From Oscillatoriaceae cyanobacterium M7585_C2015_266 (GTDB taxonomy: Bacteria; Cyanobacteriota; Cyanobacteriia; Cyanobacteriales; Oscillatoriaceae): a stretch of DNA of 64,000 nucleotides. The position numbers and the translations under genes are program-made. The notes under the pieces are model-generated. The model was not told the origin of the DNA. It saw only the letters and a list, made by a program, of their open reading frames with translations, and searched no databases. Below are positions 45,791-53,498 of this stretch, piece after piece. How positions within the stretch are numbered: position 1 is the first letter of the stretch; the number at the start of each line of letters is the position of its first letter. The stretch is from NCBI GenBank assembly GCA_015295835.1, contig DVEG01000004.1, forward strand, positions 124,001-188,000, read 5' to 3'.

Positions 45791-46696
45791 ATGTCTAACA
45801 CGAAAAATCAATTTACAGTTCATTTTTGGGGCGTTCGAGGCAGCATAGCCTGCCCAGGTTCAGAGACAGTGCGCTACGGAGGTAATACACCCTGCGTGGA
45901 GATGCGGGTTGGAGGCACTCGCCTGATATTTGACGGGGGTACGGGCTTGCGAGTGTTAGGACTTTCTTTGCTGTCGCAAATGCCAGTGGAAGCTTATATT
46001 TTTTTCACCCACTCTCACTGGGATCATATACAAGGTTTTCCATTTTTCGTACCTGCGTTTATTAAAGGCAATCGCTTTCACATATACGGAGCGATCGCCC
46101 CCAATGGTTCTACTATAGAGCAGCGCCTCAATGATCAAATGCTGCACCCCAACTTTCCGGTGCCATTACAGGTTATGGCGGCACAGCTAGAGTTTAACGA
46201 CATTACCATCGGGGAACCAGTCCAGATTGGGGACATAATAGTAGAAAATGCCCTTCTTAACCATCCGGGAGAAGCAGTGGGCTATCGTGTTAATTGGCAA
46301 GGCTACTCTGCGGCTTACATTACAGATACAGAACACTTACCAGATCGTTTAGACGAAAACGTGCTATGGTTAGCTCGCAATGCTGACGTAATAATTTATG
46401 ACGCCACCTATACTGATGAGGAATATTATTCGGAAAAGTCTAGCAAAATCGGGTGGGGACATTCCACTTGGCAGGAAGCGGTGAAAGTGGCAAAAGCCGC
46501 TAACGTAAAGAGACTGGTAATTTTCCATCATGATCCTTTACATAACGATAACTTTCTAGATCGGGTTGGTGAGCAAGTAGCCGATGCTTTTCCCAACAGT
46601 ATAATGGCCAGAGAGGGACTAACTATACAGCTTGTGCCACCAAATGGTATTGGCATTGAAAACGAAGTCGTCTGCGATGCCAAAGTGTCAGCATAA
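45791..46696 (+). CDS. metallo-beta-lactamase-fold hydrolase
   Basis: 301 aa, cytosolic. The zinc motif THSHWDHIQG (H-x-H-x-D-H) is near residues 76-85, with further His in LNHPGEAVG, the Asp in ITDTEH and VIFHHDPLH near the C-terminus. The N-terminal phrase VHFWGVRGSIACPG and RYGGNTPCVEM are typical of a cyanobacterial branch related to RNase Z and class II cyclic-nucleotide phosphodiesterases. The substrate is unknown. The start is ATG 45791. It stands alone upstream of ribF (73 bp). Confidence 0.88.
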   Translation: MSNTKNQFTVHFWGVRGSIACPGSETVRYGGNTPCVEMRVGGTRLIFDGGTGLRVLGLSLLSQMPVEAYIFFTHSHWDHIQGFPFFVPAFIKGNRFHIYGAIAPNGSTIEQRLNDQMLHPNFPVPLQVMAAQLEFNDITIGEPVQIGDIIVENALLNHPGEAVGYRVNWQGYSAAYITDTEHLPDRLDENVLWLARNADVIIYDATYTDEEYYSEKSSKIGWGHSTWQEAVKVAKAANVKRLVIFHHDPLHNDNFLDRVGEQVADAFPNSIMAREGLTIQLVPPNGIGIENEVVCDAKVSA

Positions 46697-46769
46697 ATAC
46701 AATTGCAATCTAAAGCCAAGCACGTTTACGTAGCTGGGAAATATACTATGTTGTTGCAAAATGTAAAGT

Positions 46770-47864
46770 GTGAGGATAATATCTTCTTTAGAAACAGCAA
46801 ACGAGCCAACTGCAATTGCCCTAGGAAATTTTGACGGCGTACATAAAGGGCATAAGCGGGTTATCCAGCCAATCTTAAAAAGCCAAGAAACGCAGGCTCA
46901 ACTTGCGAAAGGCGGGAATAATACAGTAGTGAAAGAAGATTGGCAACTGCCAGAGGTAAAAAAAGTTCCATCATTTGGGGAAATAAAAGACAAATGGGAG
47001 CAAGAAGTAAGTAAATCGCCTCTGGAAGGAATTACGAGGGTGACTTTAAAAGGGGAAGCGGTGTCAACAGTGGTGACTTTTTATCCGCATCCCCAAGAAT
47101 TTTTTACCTGTCAGCCTAAACCAAAATTGACGGTAATAGGGGAGAAAATAGAGCTGTTGGCAGCAATGGGGGTTGAACAGCTCGTATTGCTGCCATTTGA
47201 TGAAAAGATGGCGCAATTGAGTCCACACGAGTTTGTGGAAAGGATTTTGGTGGAGCAGTTGAGGGCAATCCATGTCAGCGTGGGGGCTAACTTTCGCTTT
47301 GGTGTAAAAAGATCAGGAGATGCAGAGGATTTAAGAGCGATCGCGGCTAAATATGGAGTCAAGGTTACTATTGTGCCTTTGGAAAGTTGCCAGGGAGAGC
47401 GCATTAGCAGCTCCGCTATTCGTGCTGCTCTAGAAAAAGGCGACGTCAAAAAAGCTAATCGCTTACTTGGTAGGAGTTGGAGCCTCACAGGCACTGTAGA
47501 AGCTGGGCAACAGTTAGGTAAAACTTTGGGATTCCCTACTGCTAATTTGCGATTACCAGAAGAAAAGTTTTTACCGCGATATGGGGTTTATGCTGTTAGG
47601 GTGTGGCTAAACCAAAAAGAAAGCGATCGCCTTTCCTTAAAAGGAGTGATGAATATTGGCTGTCGCCCCACCGTTGCCGGCACCCATCCCACGGTTGAGG
47701 TCCACATTTTGGACTGGTCGGGAAATTTGTATGGACAGAAATTAACTGTTTATCTAGAGGAATTTTTACGTCCTGAAAAGAAATTTTCTTCTTTAGAAGC
47801 TCTAAAAGAGCAAATAACAACTGACTGCTTGACAGCGAAAACTATTTTAGTAGCACAAGAGTAG
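46770..47864 (+). CDS. ribF: bifunctional riboflavin kinase / FAD synthetase RibF
   Basis: RibF phosphorylates riboflavin to FMN and then adenylates it to FAD. The adenylyltransferase part contains ALGNFDGVHKGHKRVI (residues 17-32), TFYPHPQEFF, VGANFRFG and ISSSAIRAAL. The kinase part has GKTLGFPTANL and GVMNIGCRPTV, then TVEVHILDW. Between HKRVIQPIL and VVTFYPHP there are about 55 extra residues (charged and low in complexity) where relatives have about 15, so the loop is enlarged. GTG 46770 is used as start because the conserved N-terminus begins within 15 residues of it. Confidence 0.93.
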   Translation: MRIISSLETANEPTAIALGNFDGVHKGHKRVIQPILKSQETQAQLAKGGNNTVVKEDWQLPEVKKVPSFGEIKDKWEQEVSKSPLEGITRVTLKGEAVSTVVTFYPHPQEFFTCQPKPKLTVIGEKIELLAAMGVEQLVLLPFDEKMAQLSPHEFVERILVEQLRAIHVSVGANFRFGVKRSGDAEDLRAIAAKYGVKVTIVPLESCQGERISSSAIRAALEKGDVKKANRLLGRSWSLTGTVEAGQQLGKTLGFPTANLRLPEEKFLPRYGVYAVRVWLNQKESDRLSLKGVMNIGCRPTVAGTHPTVEVHILDWSGNLYGQKLTVYLEEFLRPEKKFSSLEALKEQITTDCLTAKTILVAQE

Positions 47865-47995
47865 GGAAAGAGAAGGGGGGTTTGGAAGGCTTTTCTGTTA
47901 ATTATGTAGTACCGTAATGCCGTAGTGCGATCGCCAAAGAATTGTAACTAAAGTATAACTAAAAAATTCTATAATTCTATTGGAGCATCTATCAA

Positions 47996-48904
47996 ATGCG
48001 GGAACGAGTAGAGAAACTAATCCAAAACTTAGGGCGCACAATTGTAGGAAAATCCAACCCCATTCGTCTAGTACTGGTTGCTTTACTTTCCGGTGGCCAT
48101 GCTCTACTCGAAGACGTTCCCGGCGTTGGCAAAACCCTACTAGCCAAATCCCTGGCGCGTTCAATTTCCGGCAAATTTCAACGCATCCAATGTACCCCCG
48201 ACTTACTACCCACCGATATTACCGGCACAAACATTTGGAACCCGCGTACAGGTGAATTTGAATTTCTTCCCGGACCGATATTTGCCAATATTTTACTTGC
48301 AGACGAAATCAACCGCGCTACTCCCCGTACCCAGTCTGCTCTTTTAGAAGTTATGGAAGAGCGCCAAGTCACCGTCGATGGCGTTTCCCGCCCCGTGCCC
48401 AAACCATTTTTTGTCATTGCCACTCAGAATCCCATCGAGTATCATGGCACCTTTCCCTTACCAGAAGCGCAGATGGATAGATTTACTTTATCTTTCTCGA
48501 TGGGATATCCCACAGAAGCTGAAGAACTAGAGATGTTAAAAAGGAGTATAAATGCTATCCCTATTGAAGAATTACAGCCTTGTATAACACCCGAGGAAGT
48601 GCAAGAGTTACGAAATCTTTGTAGCCAAGTTAAAGTAGATCCCTCCTTGCAACAGTACATAGTCAACTTAGTGAGAGCAACAAGAGAAGATGAAGAAGTT
48701 ACTCTTGGTGTTAGCCCTCGTGGTGCCGTTGCTTTACAGCGAGCTACACAAGCTTTAGCTTTTCTAGAAGGGAGAGACTATGCTATCCCCGACGACATTA
48801 AGTTTCTGGTGCCTCACGTTCTTTCTCACAGGATGATAGCTGCTGGCGGCAGACAAACAAAAACTATTTTACAACGCCTGTTGCAAGCTGTAGAAGTTCC
48901 TTAA
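47996..48904 (+). CDS. MoxR-family AAA+ ATPase
   Basis: MoxR ATPases are chaperone-like assembly factors for enzyme complexes. Walker A is EDVPGVGKTLLAKSLA (about residues 39-54), Walker B ILLADEINRATPRTQSALLEVMEERQV (cited in part), sensor 1 FFVIATQNPIEYHGT and the C-terminal lid SPRGAVALQRATQALA. At 302 aa it is complete. MoxR genes usually stand next to VWA-domain or DUF58 genes, which are not present here. The neighbour downstream is a dihaem cytochrome gene. The start is ATG 47996. Confidence 0.92.
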   Translation: MRERVEKLIQNLGRTIVGKSNPIRLVLVALLSGGHALLEDVPGVGKTLLAKSLARSISGKFQRIQCTPDLLPTDITGTNIWNPRTGEFEFLPGPIFANILLADEINRATPRTQSALLEVMEERQVTVDGVSRPVPKPFFVIATQNPIEYHGTFPLPEAQMDRFTLSFSMGYPTEAEELEMLKRSINAIPIEELQPCITPEEVQELRNLCSQVKVDPSLQQYIVNLVRATREDEEVTLGVSPRGAVALQRATQALAFLEGRDYAIPDDIKFLVPHVLSHRMIAAGGRQTKTILQRLLQAVEVP

Positions 48905-48980
48905 AAGTGAGTTAAAAGTGAGTTTTAAAAATATTTAAGTGAAATTATTTAATCAGTATTCTTTGTTTGTTGTATTATCA

Positions 48981-49508
48981 ATGTCACAAAAAGTCAAGAC
49001 AAAGATAAAAAGACAAAAACGGCTACAAGCCCTGTTGATATTGTTTGGGCTGTTACTATGGAGTTTGATACTTGCATGGGGGTTAACCAATAACGAACGG
49101 GCAAAAGCACTGGGTACAGTAGATCCTGTAACCAGTAGCCAAAAACTAGGGCAAGAACTTTACATAGAAAACTGCGCCACTTGCCACATTGCCTTGCCGC
49201 CTGCTGTATTGCCAACAGAAACATGGCGTCAACTGCTGCAAGATCCCCAGCATTACGGGATAGAGCTGACTATGCTTGCCGAGCCGCACCGCCTAATCGT
49301 ATGGAATTATCTGCGAACATTTTCTCGTGTACAAAGAAAAGAAGAAGAAGTACCATATAGAGTGGCACAATCCCGTTTTTTCAAAGCTTTGCATCCACGT
49401 GTCAAATTCTCGATGCCAGTTGACGTCAAAAGTTGTGTCACCTGTCACCCTGGTGCTGCCGAGTACGATTTCCGAAAATTAATTCCTGAATGGGAAAACT
49501 CTCCTTAA
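48981..49508 (+). CDS. membrane-anchored dihaem cytochrome c
   Basis: About 175 aa. A basic N-terminus is followed by one hydrophobic helix (LQALLILFGLLLWSLILAW) that is a signal anchor to the thylakoid lumen or periplasm. Two haem c sites: CATCH near residue 67 and CVTCH near residue 153. The layout (CxxCH near the N-terminus of the domain, a middle helix RLIVWNYLRTFS and a second CxxCH near the C-terminus) agrees with the dihaem cytochrome c family (DHC). I chose ATG 48981; an in-frame GTG at 48939 would add 14 residues. The electron partner is unknown. Confidence 0.85.
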   Translation: MSQKVKTKIKRQKRLQALLILFGLLLWSLILAWGLTNNERAKALGTVDPVTSSQKLGQELYIENCATCHIALPPAVLPTETWRQLLQDPQHYGIELTMLAEPHRLIVWNYLRTFSRVQRKEEEVPYRVAQSRFFKALHPRVKFSMPVDVKSCVTCHPGAAEYDFRKLIPEWENSP

Positions 49509-49679
49509 ATCCTTAAAATATAAGATCGAAGTAATCTATGAAGTGTGAAGTGTGAAAAGAAAACTAACATAGAACGCAGACATCAAAAACTGCGATCGCT
49601 CTAACAACCCTTCACCCTTCTGACTTCGTGACTTATAAATTATAATTTTTGATCATTACGCAAGCCTCTCCCTTCTGCC

Positions 49680-52490
49680 ATGCTGAAAAATTTGCTAGGC
49701 GATCCGAACACACGCAAGCTAAAGAAGTATCAGCCGCTTGTTGCTGAAATAAACATCTTGGAGGAAGAAATCAAAGCCCTCTCAGACGAGGCTTTGACAG
49801 CCAAGACAGCGGAGTTCAAACAGAAACTAGACAAAGTCAAAACTCCCAATGCAGTCAACGAACTATTAGACGAGCTGCTACCAGAAGCCTTTGCAGTAGT
49901 TCGAGAAGCAGCACGGCGAGTTTTAGGCATGCGCCACTTTGATGTCCAAATTTTAGGTGGGATCGTACTCCATAAGGGACAAATAGCTGAAATGAAAACC
50001 GGTGAAGGCAAAACCCTAGTGGCCACCTTGCCATCATATCTAAATGCCCTCAGCGGTAAAGGAGTACATGTCGTCACAGTAAACGATTATCTGGCTCGCC
50101 GAGATGCAGAATGGATGGGGCAAGTGCATCGTTTTTTAGGGCTGAGCGTTGGTTTGATTCAACAGGGAATGAATTCGGACGAACGCCGGAAGAACTACAA
50201 TTGTGATATCACTTATGCTACAAACAGTGAGCTAGGTTTTGATTATTTACGAGATAATATGGCGACTTCTATGTCAGAAGTCGTACAGCGCCCCTTTAAC
50301 TACGCCATTGTCGACGAAGTAGACTCTATATTAATAGACGAAGCACGTACACCTCTAATCATATCAGGACAAGTAGAACGTCCAACAGAAAAATATCTGC
50401 GAGCGGCAGAAATTGCTGAGGCACTGCGAAAAGAAGAACATTATGAAGTTGATGAAAAAGCGCGCAACATTTTGCTCAGTGATGAGGGATTTGCCGAAGC
50501 AGAGAGATTACTGGGGGTGAAAGATCTTTACGATCCCGCTGATCCCTGGGCGCATTATATTTTTAATGCTATCAAGGCAAAAGAATTATTCATCCGAGAT
50601 AAAAACTATATAATCCTTAACAATGAAGTCGTAATTGTCGATGAATTTACTGGGCGGGTGTTGCAAGGGAGAAGATGGAGCGATGGCTTGCACCAGGCGA
50701 TTGAGGCAAAAGAAGGGGTACCAATTCAACCGGAAACTCAAACTCTAGCGACAATTACCTATCAAAACTTTTTCTTACTTTATCCGAAACTTGCCGGAAT
50801 GACGGGGACGGCAAAAACGGAAGAGGCAGAATTCGAGAAGATATATAACCTAGAAGTAACGCAAATTCCTACTAACCGCCCAAACAGACGCCGGGATTTT
50901 CCAGATGTGGTTTATAAAACTGAACAGGCAAAGTGGCGTGCTGTGGCTGAAGAGTGCGCTCAAATGTATAAAATTGGGCGTCCGGTTTTAGTGGGGACTA
51001 CGAGTGTAGAAAATTCAGAATATTTATCGAGACTTTTGCATGAGCGAGGCATTCCGCATAATCTGCTGAATGCTAAACCGGAAAATGTGGAGCGAGAGTC
51101 AGAGATTGTGGCGCAAGCAGGGCGCAAGTATGCAGTGACGATCGCGACTAATATGGCGGGGCGCGGTACAGATATTATCTTAGGCGGGAATGCAGACTAC
51201 ATGGCAAGGCTAAAGCTGCGTGAATATTTTATGCCTTTAGTAGTAAAACCAGAGGATGAAAATGCTATTGTTGTAACTGAAGTGCCAGGAAGGCGAACGC
51301 GCAACCCTGCACAAGGTTTTGCTACCAACAAAAAAGTAAAAACCTGGAAAGCATCTCCTCAACTTTTCCCGACTGAACTCTCCCAAGAAACAAAGAAAAA
51401 ACTCGAAGAAGCTGTCCGTTTCGCTGTACAGTATTATGGAGAACGCTCTCTACCAGAATTAGAAGCCGAAGATAAAGTAGCTGTAGCGTGCGAAAAGGGT
51501 CCCACAAATGATCCTGCTATCCAAAAACTACGAGAAGCTTATAACGCTATTCGTAAGGAATATGAACAATTTACTAATCGTGAACATGAGGAAGTAGTTG
51601 AATTGGGAGGGCTACACGTAATTGGTACAGAACGTCATGAATCTCGCCGAATTGATAATCAGTTGCGCGGGCGCTCAGCACGTCAGGGAGATCCCGGTTC
51701 GACTAGGTTTTTCCTGAGTTTGGAAGATAATTTGCTACGGATTTTTGGAGGCGATCGCGTTAAAAACCTGATGAATGCCTTCCGAGTTGAAGAAGACATG
51801 CCTATTGAATCTGGCTTGCTTACCCGCTCTCTGGAAGGAGCCCAAAAGAAAGTCGAAACCTATTACTACGACATTCGTAAACAAGTATTTGAATACGACG
51901 AAGTAATGAATAATCAACGTCGTGCTATCTATGCTGAGCGACGGCGTGTCTTAGAAGGGCAAGACTTGAAAGAGCGTGTTATCGAATACGCTGAGCGGAC
52001 GATGGATGATATTGTAGAGGCTTACGTCAATCCGGATTTACCTCCTGAAGAGTGGGATCTCCCTGGCATGGTAAACAAGGTTAAAGAATTTGTTTATTTG
52101 CTGTCTGATTTGGAGCCTAATCAGTTGGAAGATTTGTCAATAGACGAAATTAAGACTTTCTTATACGAACAGGTACGAATTGCCTACGATCTTAAGGAGG
52201 CTCAAATCGAGCAAATTCAACCTGGATTAATGCGGCAGGCGGAGCGGTTCTTTATCCTGCAACAAATTGATACTCTCTGGCGGGAACACCTCCAGCAAAT
52301 GGATGCTTTACGAGAGTCTGTGGGCTTGCGTAGCTATGGTCAAAAAGATCCTCTAATTGAATACAAAAGTGAGGGTTATGAATTGTTTTTGGATATGATG
52401 ACTGATATTCGCCGGAATGTGGTATACTCCCTATTCCAGTTCCAGCCACAGATACAGCAACCAGTGCAGACTTCTTCGGAAATAGTTTAA
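49680..52490 (+). CDS. secA: preprotein translocase ATPase SecA
   Basis: SecA drives proteins through SecYEG with ATP at the plasma and thylakoid membranes. Walker [15 protein letters not shown] (about residues 104-117), [19 protein letters not shown], the second nucleotide fold with [12 protein letters not shown] and [15 protein letters not shown], and the HWD/two-helix-finger region near [19 protein letters not shown] are all present. A long insert of about 100 residues (about 515-620) before [15 protein letters not shown] is typical of cyanobacterial and plastid SecA. The C-terminal Cys-rich zinc tail of E. coli SecA is absent. A hairpin terminator follows. Confidence 0.97.
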   Translation: MLKNLLGDPNTRKLKKYQPLVAEINILEEEIKALSDEALTAKTAEFKQKLDKVKTPNAVNELLDELLPEAFAVVREAARRVLGMRHFDVQILGGIVLHKGQIAEMKTGEGKTLVATLPSYLNALSGKGVHVVTVNDYLARRDAEWMGQVHRFLGLSVGLIQQGMNSDERRKNYNCDITYATNSELGFDYLRDNMATSMSEVVQRPFNYAIVDEVDSILIDEARTPLIISGQVERPTEKYLRAAEIAEALRKEEHYEVDEKARNILLSDEGFAEAERLLGVKDLYDPADPWAHYIFNAIKAKELFIRDKNYIILNNEVVIVDEFTGRVLQGRRWSDGLHQAIEAKEGVPIQPETQTLATITYQNFFLLYPKLAGMTGTAKTEEAEFEKIYNLEVTQIPTNRPNRRRDFPDVVYKTEQAKWRAVAEECAQMYKIGRPVLVGTTSVENSEYLSRLLHERGIPHNLLNAKPENVERESEIVAQAGRKYAVTIATNMAGRGTDIILGGNADYMARLKLREYFMPLVVKPEDENAIVVTEVPGRRTRNPAQGFATNKKVKTWKASPQLFPTELSQETKKKLEEAVRFAVQYYGERSLPELEAEDKVAVACEKGPTNDPAIQKLREAYNAIRKEYEQFTNREHEEVVELGGLHVIGTERHESRRIDNQLRGRSARQGDPGSTRFFLSLEDNLLRIFGGDRVKNLMNAFRVEEDMPIESGLLTRSLEGAQKKVETYYYDIRKQVFEYDEVMNNQRRAIYAERRRVLEGQDLKERVIEYAERTMDDIVEAYVNPDLPPEEWDLPGMVNKVKEFVYLLSDLEPNQLEDLSIDEIKTFLYEQVRIAYDLKEAQIEQIQPGLMRQAERFFILQQIDTLWREHLQQMDALRESVGLRSYGQKDPLIEYKSEGYELFLDMMTDIRRNVVYSLFQFQPQIQQPVQTSSEIV

Positions 52491-52502
52491 GACTTAGGGT
52501 TT

Positions 52503-52548
52503 GACATGGAATAGGGGAATTTCCTTGTTCCATGTCTACTTGATTTTT
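52503..52548 (+). terminator. hairpin terminator after secA
   Basis: GACATGGAA (52503-52511) pairs perfectly with TTCCATGTC (52528-52536), a 9-bp stem, followed within five bases by a T-rich run. It lies 12 bp after the secA stop and 10 bp before the convergent gene stop at 52558, so it may serve both directions. Confidence 0.8.
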
Positions 52549-52557
52549 TGGGCTTGT

Positions 52558-53145
52558 TTATTCTGCCTGCTCTTCGCGATCGCGTCTTTCTTTAAAATAC
52601 TCTCCAAAACTTCGATAACCTAAAAAATTAAGAACAGCTACTGCGTGGGGACAAGGTATTTGACCACCTAGAATTTTGTGAAAATCAATTAGTGCGCGTA
52701 AACGCGGGGTTTCTGCCCAAATATGGTTATTTAAACACCGATATTGTTCGCAATTGCAAAATATCTGCCTGGTATAGAGACGTAGAGATATTTCCTGATT
52801 TGGAGCTTTTCGCGATCGCACTCGACAAGTTTCAGTTGTCTCCGTTATTTCCGAAACTAGCTCCCAACTTCTTGCTCTGTTAATGGCTTTCGTAACCGCT
52901 TTTTCTAGATAATCCTTATAAGATATAAATGTCGATACACCCCACGGGCAGTCACGACGGAGTATGTTTCTAGTCAAACGTACCCAAATAACTCTGGCCC
53001 ATACTTCTACGGTTAAGTCTTCTTGACAATCTTCTAACCTTCCTGCCACTTTACCTTTCTCTGTCAGTATTTGCCAGGTAGTGGCATATGAAAACATTTC
53101 AGATCTGAGAGCGGCACTTACTTCTGGTGATCTTAGTCTAGTCAT
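52558..53145 (-). CDS. hypothetical protein with SWIM-like Cys/His motif
   Basis: 195 aa, soluble, with no known name. Residues near 128-170 read FCNCEQYRC and later IPCPHAVAVLNFLGY, which gives C-x-C...C-x-H, the order of a SWIM zinc finger, although the spacer of about 32 residues is longer than the usual 6-25. The first part is helical and rich in Arg. It could bind DNA, RNA or protein; this is not established. ATG 53145 is preceded by AGAGGAAATTATAAC. The leader is unusual and listed separately (hairpin, start-stop codon pair, 14-bp repeats). Confidence 0.72.
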   Translation of the reverse strand: MTRLRSPEVSAALRSEMFSYATTWQILTEKGKVAGRLEDCQEDLTVEVWARVIWVRLTRNILRRDCPWGVSTFISYKDYLEKAVTKAINRARSWELVSEITETTETCRVRSRKAPNQEISLRLYTRQIFCNCEQYRCLNNHIWAETPRLRALIDFHKILGGQIPCPHAVAVLNFLGYRSFGEYFKERRDREEQAE

Positions 53146-53156
53146 GTTATAATTTC

Positions 53157-53257
53157 CTCTGGGGTTTATTTTCCTTGAGGTTTATCTCCTTTAGGGTTTA
53201 TCCTTTAGGGTTTATCCTTTAGGGTTTATCCTTTGGGGTTTATCCTTTAGGGTTTAT
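53157..53257 (-). repeat. 14-bp tandem array with SD-like core, in the leader of the 52558 gene
   Basis: Four contiguous 14-bp units begin at 53194, 53208, 53222 and 53236 on the plus strand (GGGTTTATCCTTTA, the third with one A-to-G change at its end). Degenerate units flank them at 53161-53193 and 53250-53257. On the coding (minus) strand each unit reads TAAAGGATAAACCC, so each carries AAAGGA, which resembles a ribosome-binding sequence. Units are made of two related heptamers (TTTAGGG/TTTATCC). The array ends 12 bp before the start codon. Confidence 0.85.
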
Positions 53258-53265
53258 AGCCTCCT

Positions 53266-53274
53266 TTAGATCAT
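53266..53274 (-). promoter_or_regulatory. start-stop mini-ORF (ATG ATC TAA) with ribosome site in leader
   Basis: On the minus strand AAGGAGATTACAAC precedes ATG ATC TAA. The first 16 bases, GGAGATTACAACATGA, closely match the authentic start region GGAAATTATAACATGA of the 52558 gene (14 of 16 identical). It therefore looks like a duplicated start site that now terminates after two codons, upstream of the repeat array. Confidence 0.5.
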
Positions 53275-53300
53275 GTTGTAATCTCCTTATTTTTATTACT

Positions 53301-53336
53301 AGCCCCTCGTTAGTTCAGTAGGTCCACGGGGGGCCT
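53301..53336 (-). promoter_or_regulatory. strong GC hairpin at the head of the leader
   Basis: AGCCCCTCGT (53301-53310) pairs with ACGGGGGGCCT (53326-53336) with one mismatch and one bulge in otherwise AT-rich DNA. On the coding strand it precedes the start-stop mini-ORF by about 30 bp. It is not followed by a T run there, so a terminator role in that direction is doubtful; an RNA structure in the leader is the better reading. Confidence 0.5.
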
Positions 53337-53498
53337 TACTTTTTGCCTCTTTTTACTTCTGCTTTTATTATAACGCATTTGAGCTATTTAACAATAACTA
53401 CACCAATACAAATAGCTTATAAAAAGCTTGCATTAAATTAGCCAAGCTTATAGATTTAAGCTAGGGGTGTTCGGCGGCCAAAAATAGATACTATAAAG

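Noticed and set aside
53157-53257. CRISPR array suggested by repeated 14-mers
   Set aside because: Units are contiguous without spacers, too short, and no cas genes are in the window.
53190-53257. Telomere-like TTTAGGG repeats
   Set aside because: The heptamer alternates with TTTATCC and lies inside a bacterial chromosome; the resemblance to plant telomere sequence is coincidence.
53321-53343. Possible tRNA-like or CRISPR-like element in the sequence around GGTCCACGGGGGGCC
   Set aside because: No cloverleaf could be folded and no spaced repeats exist; it is only a simple hairpin.
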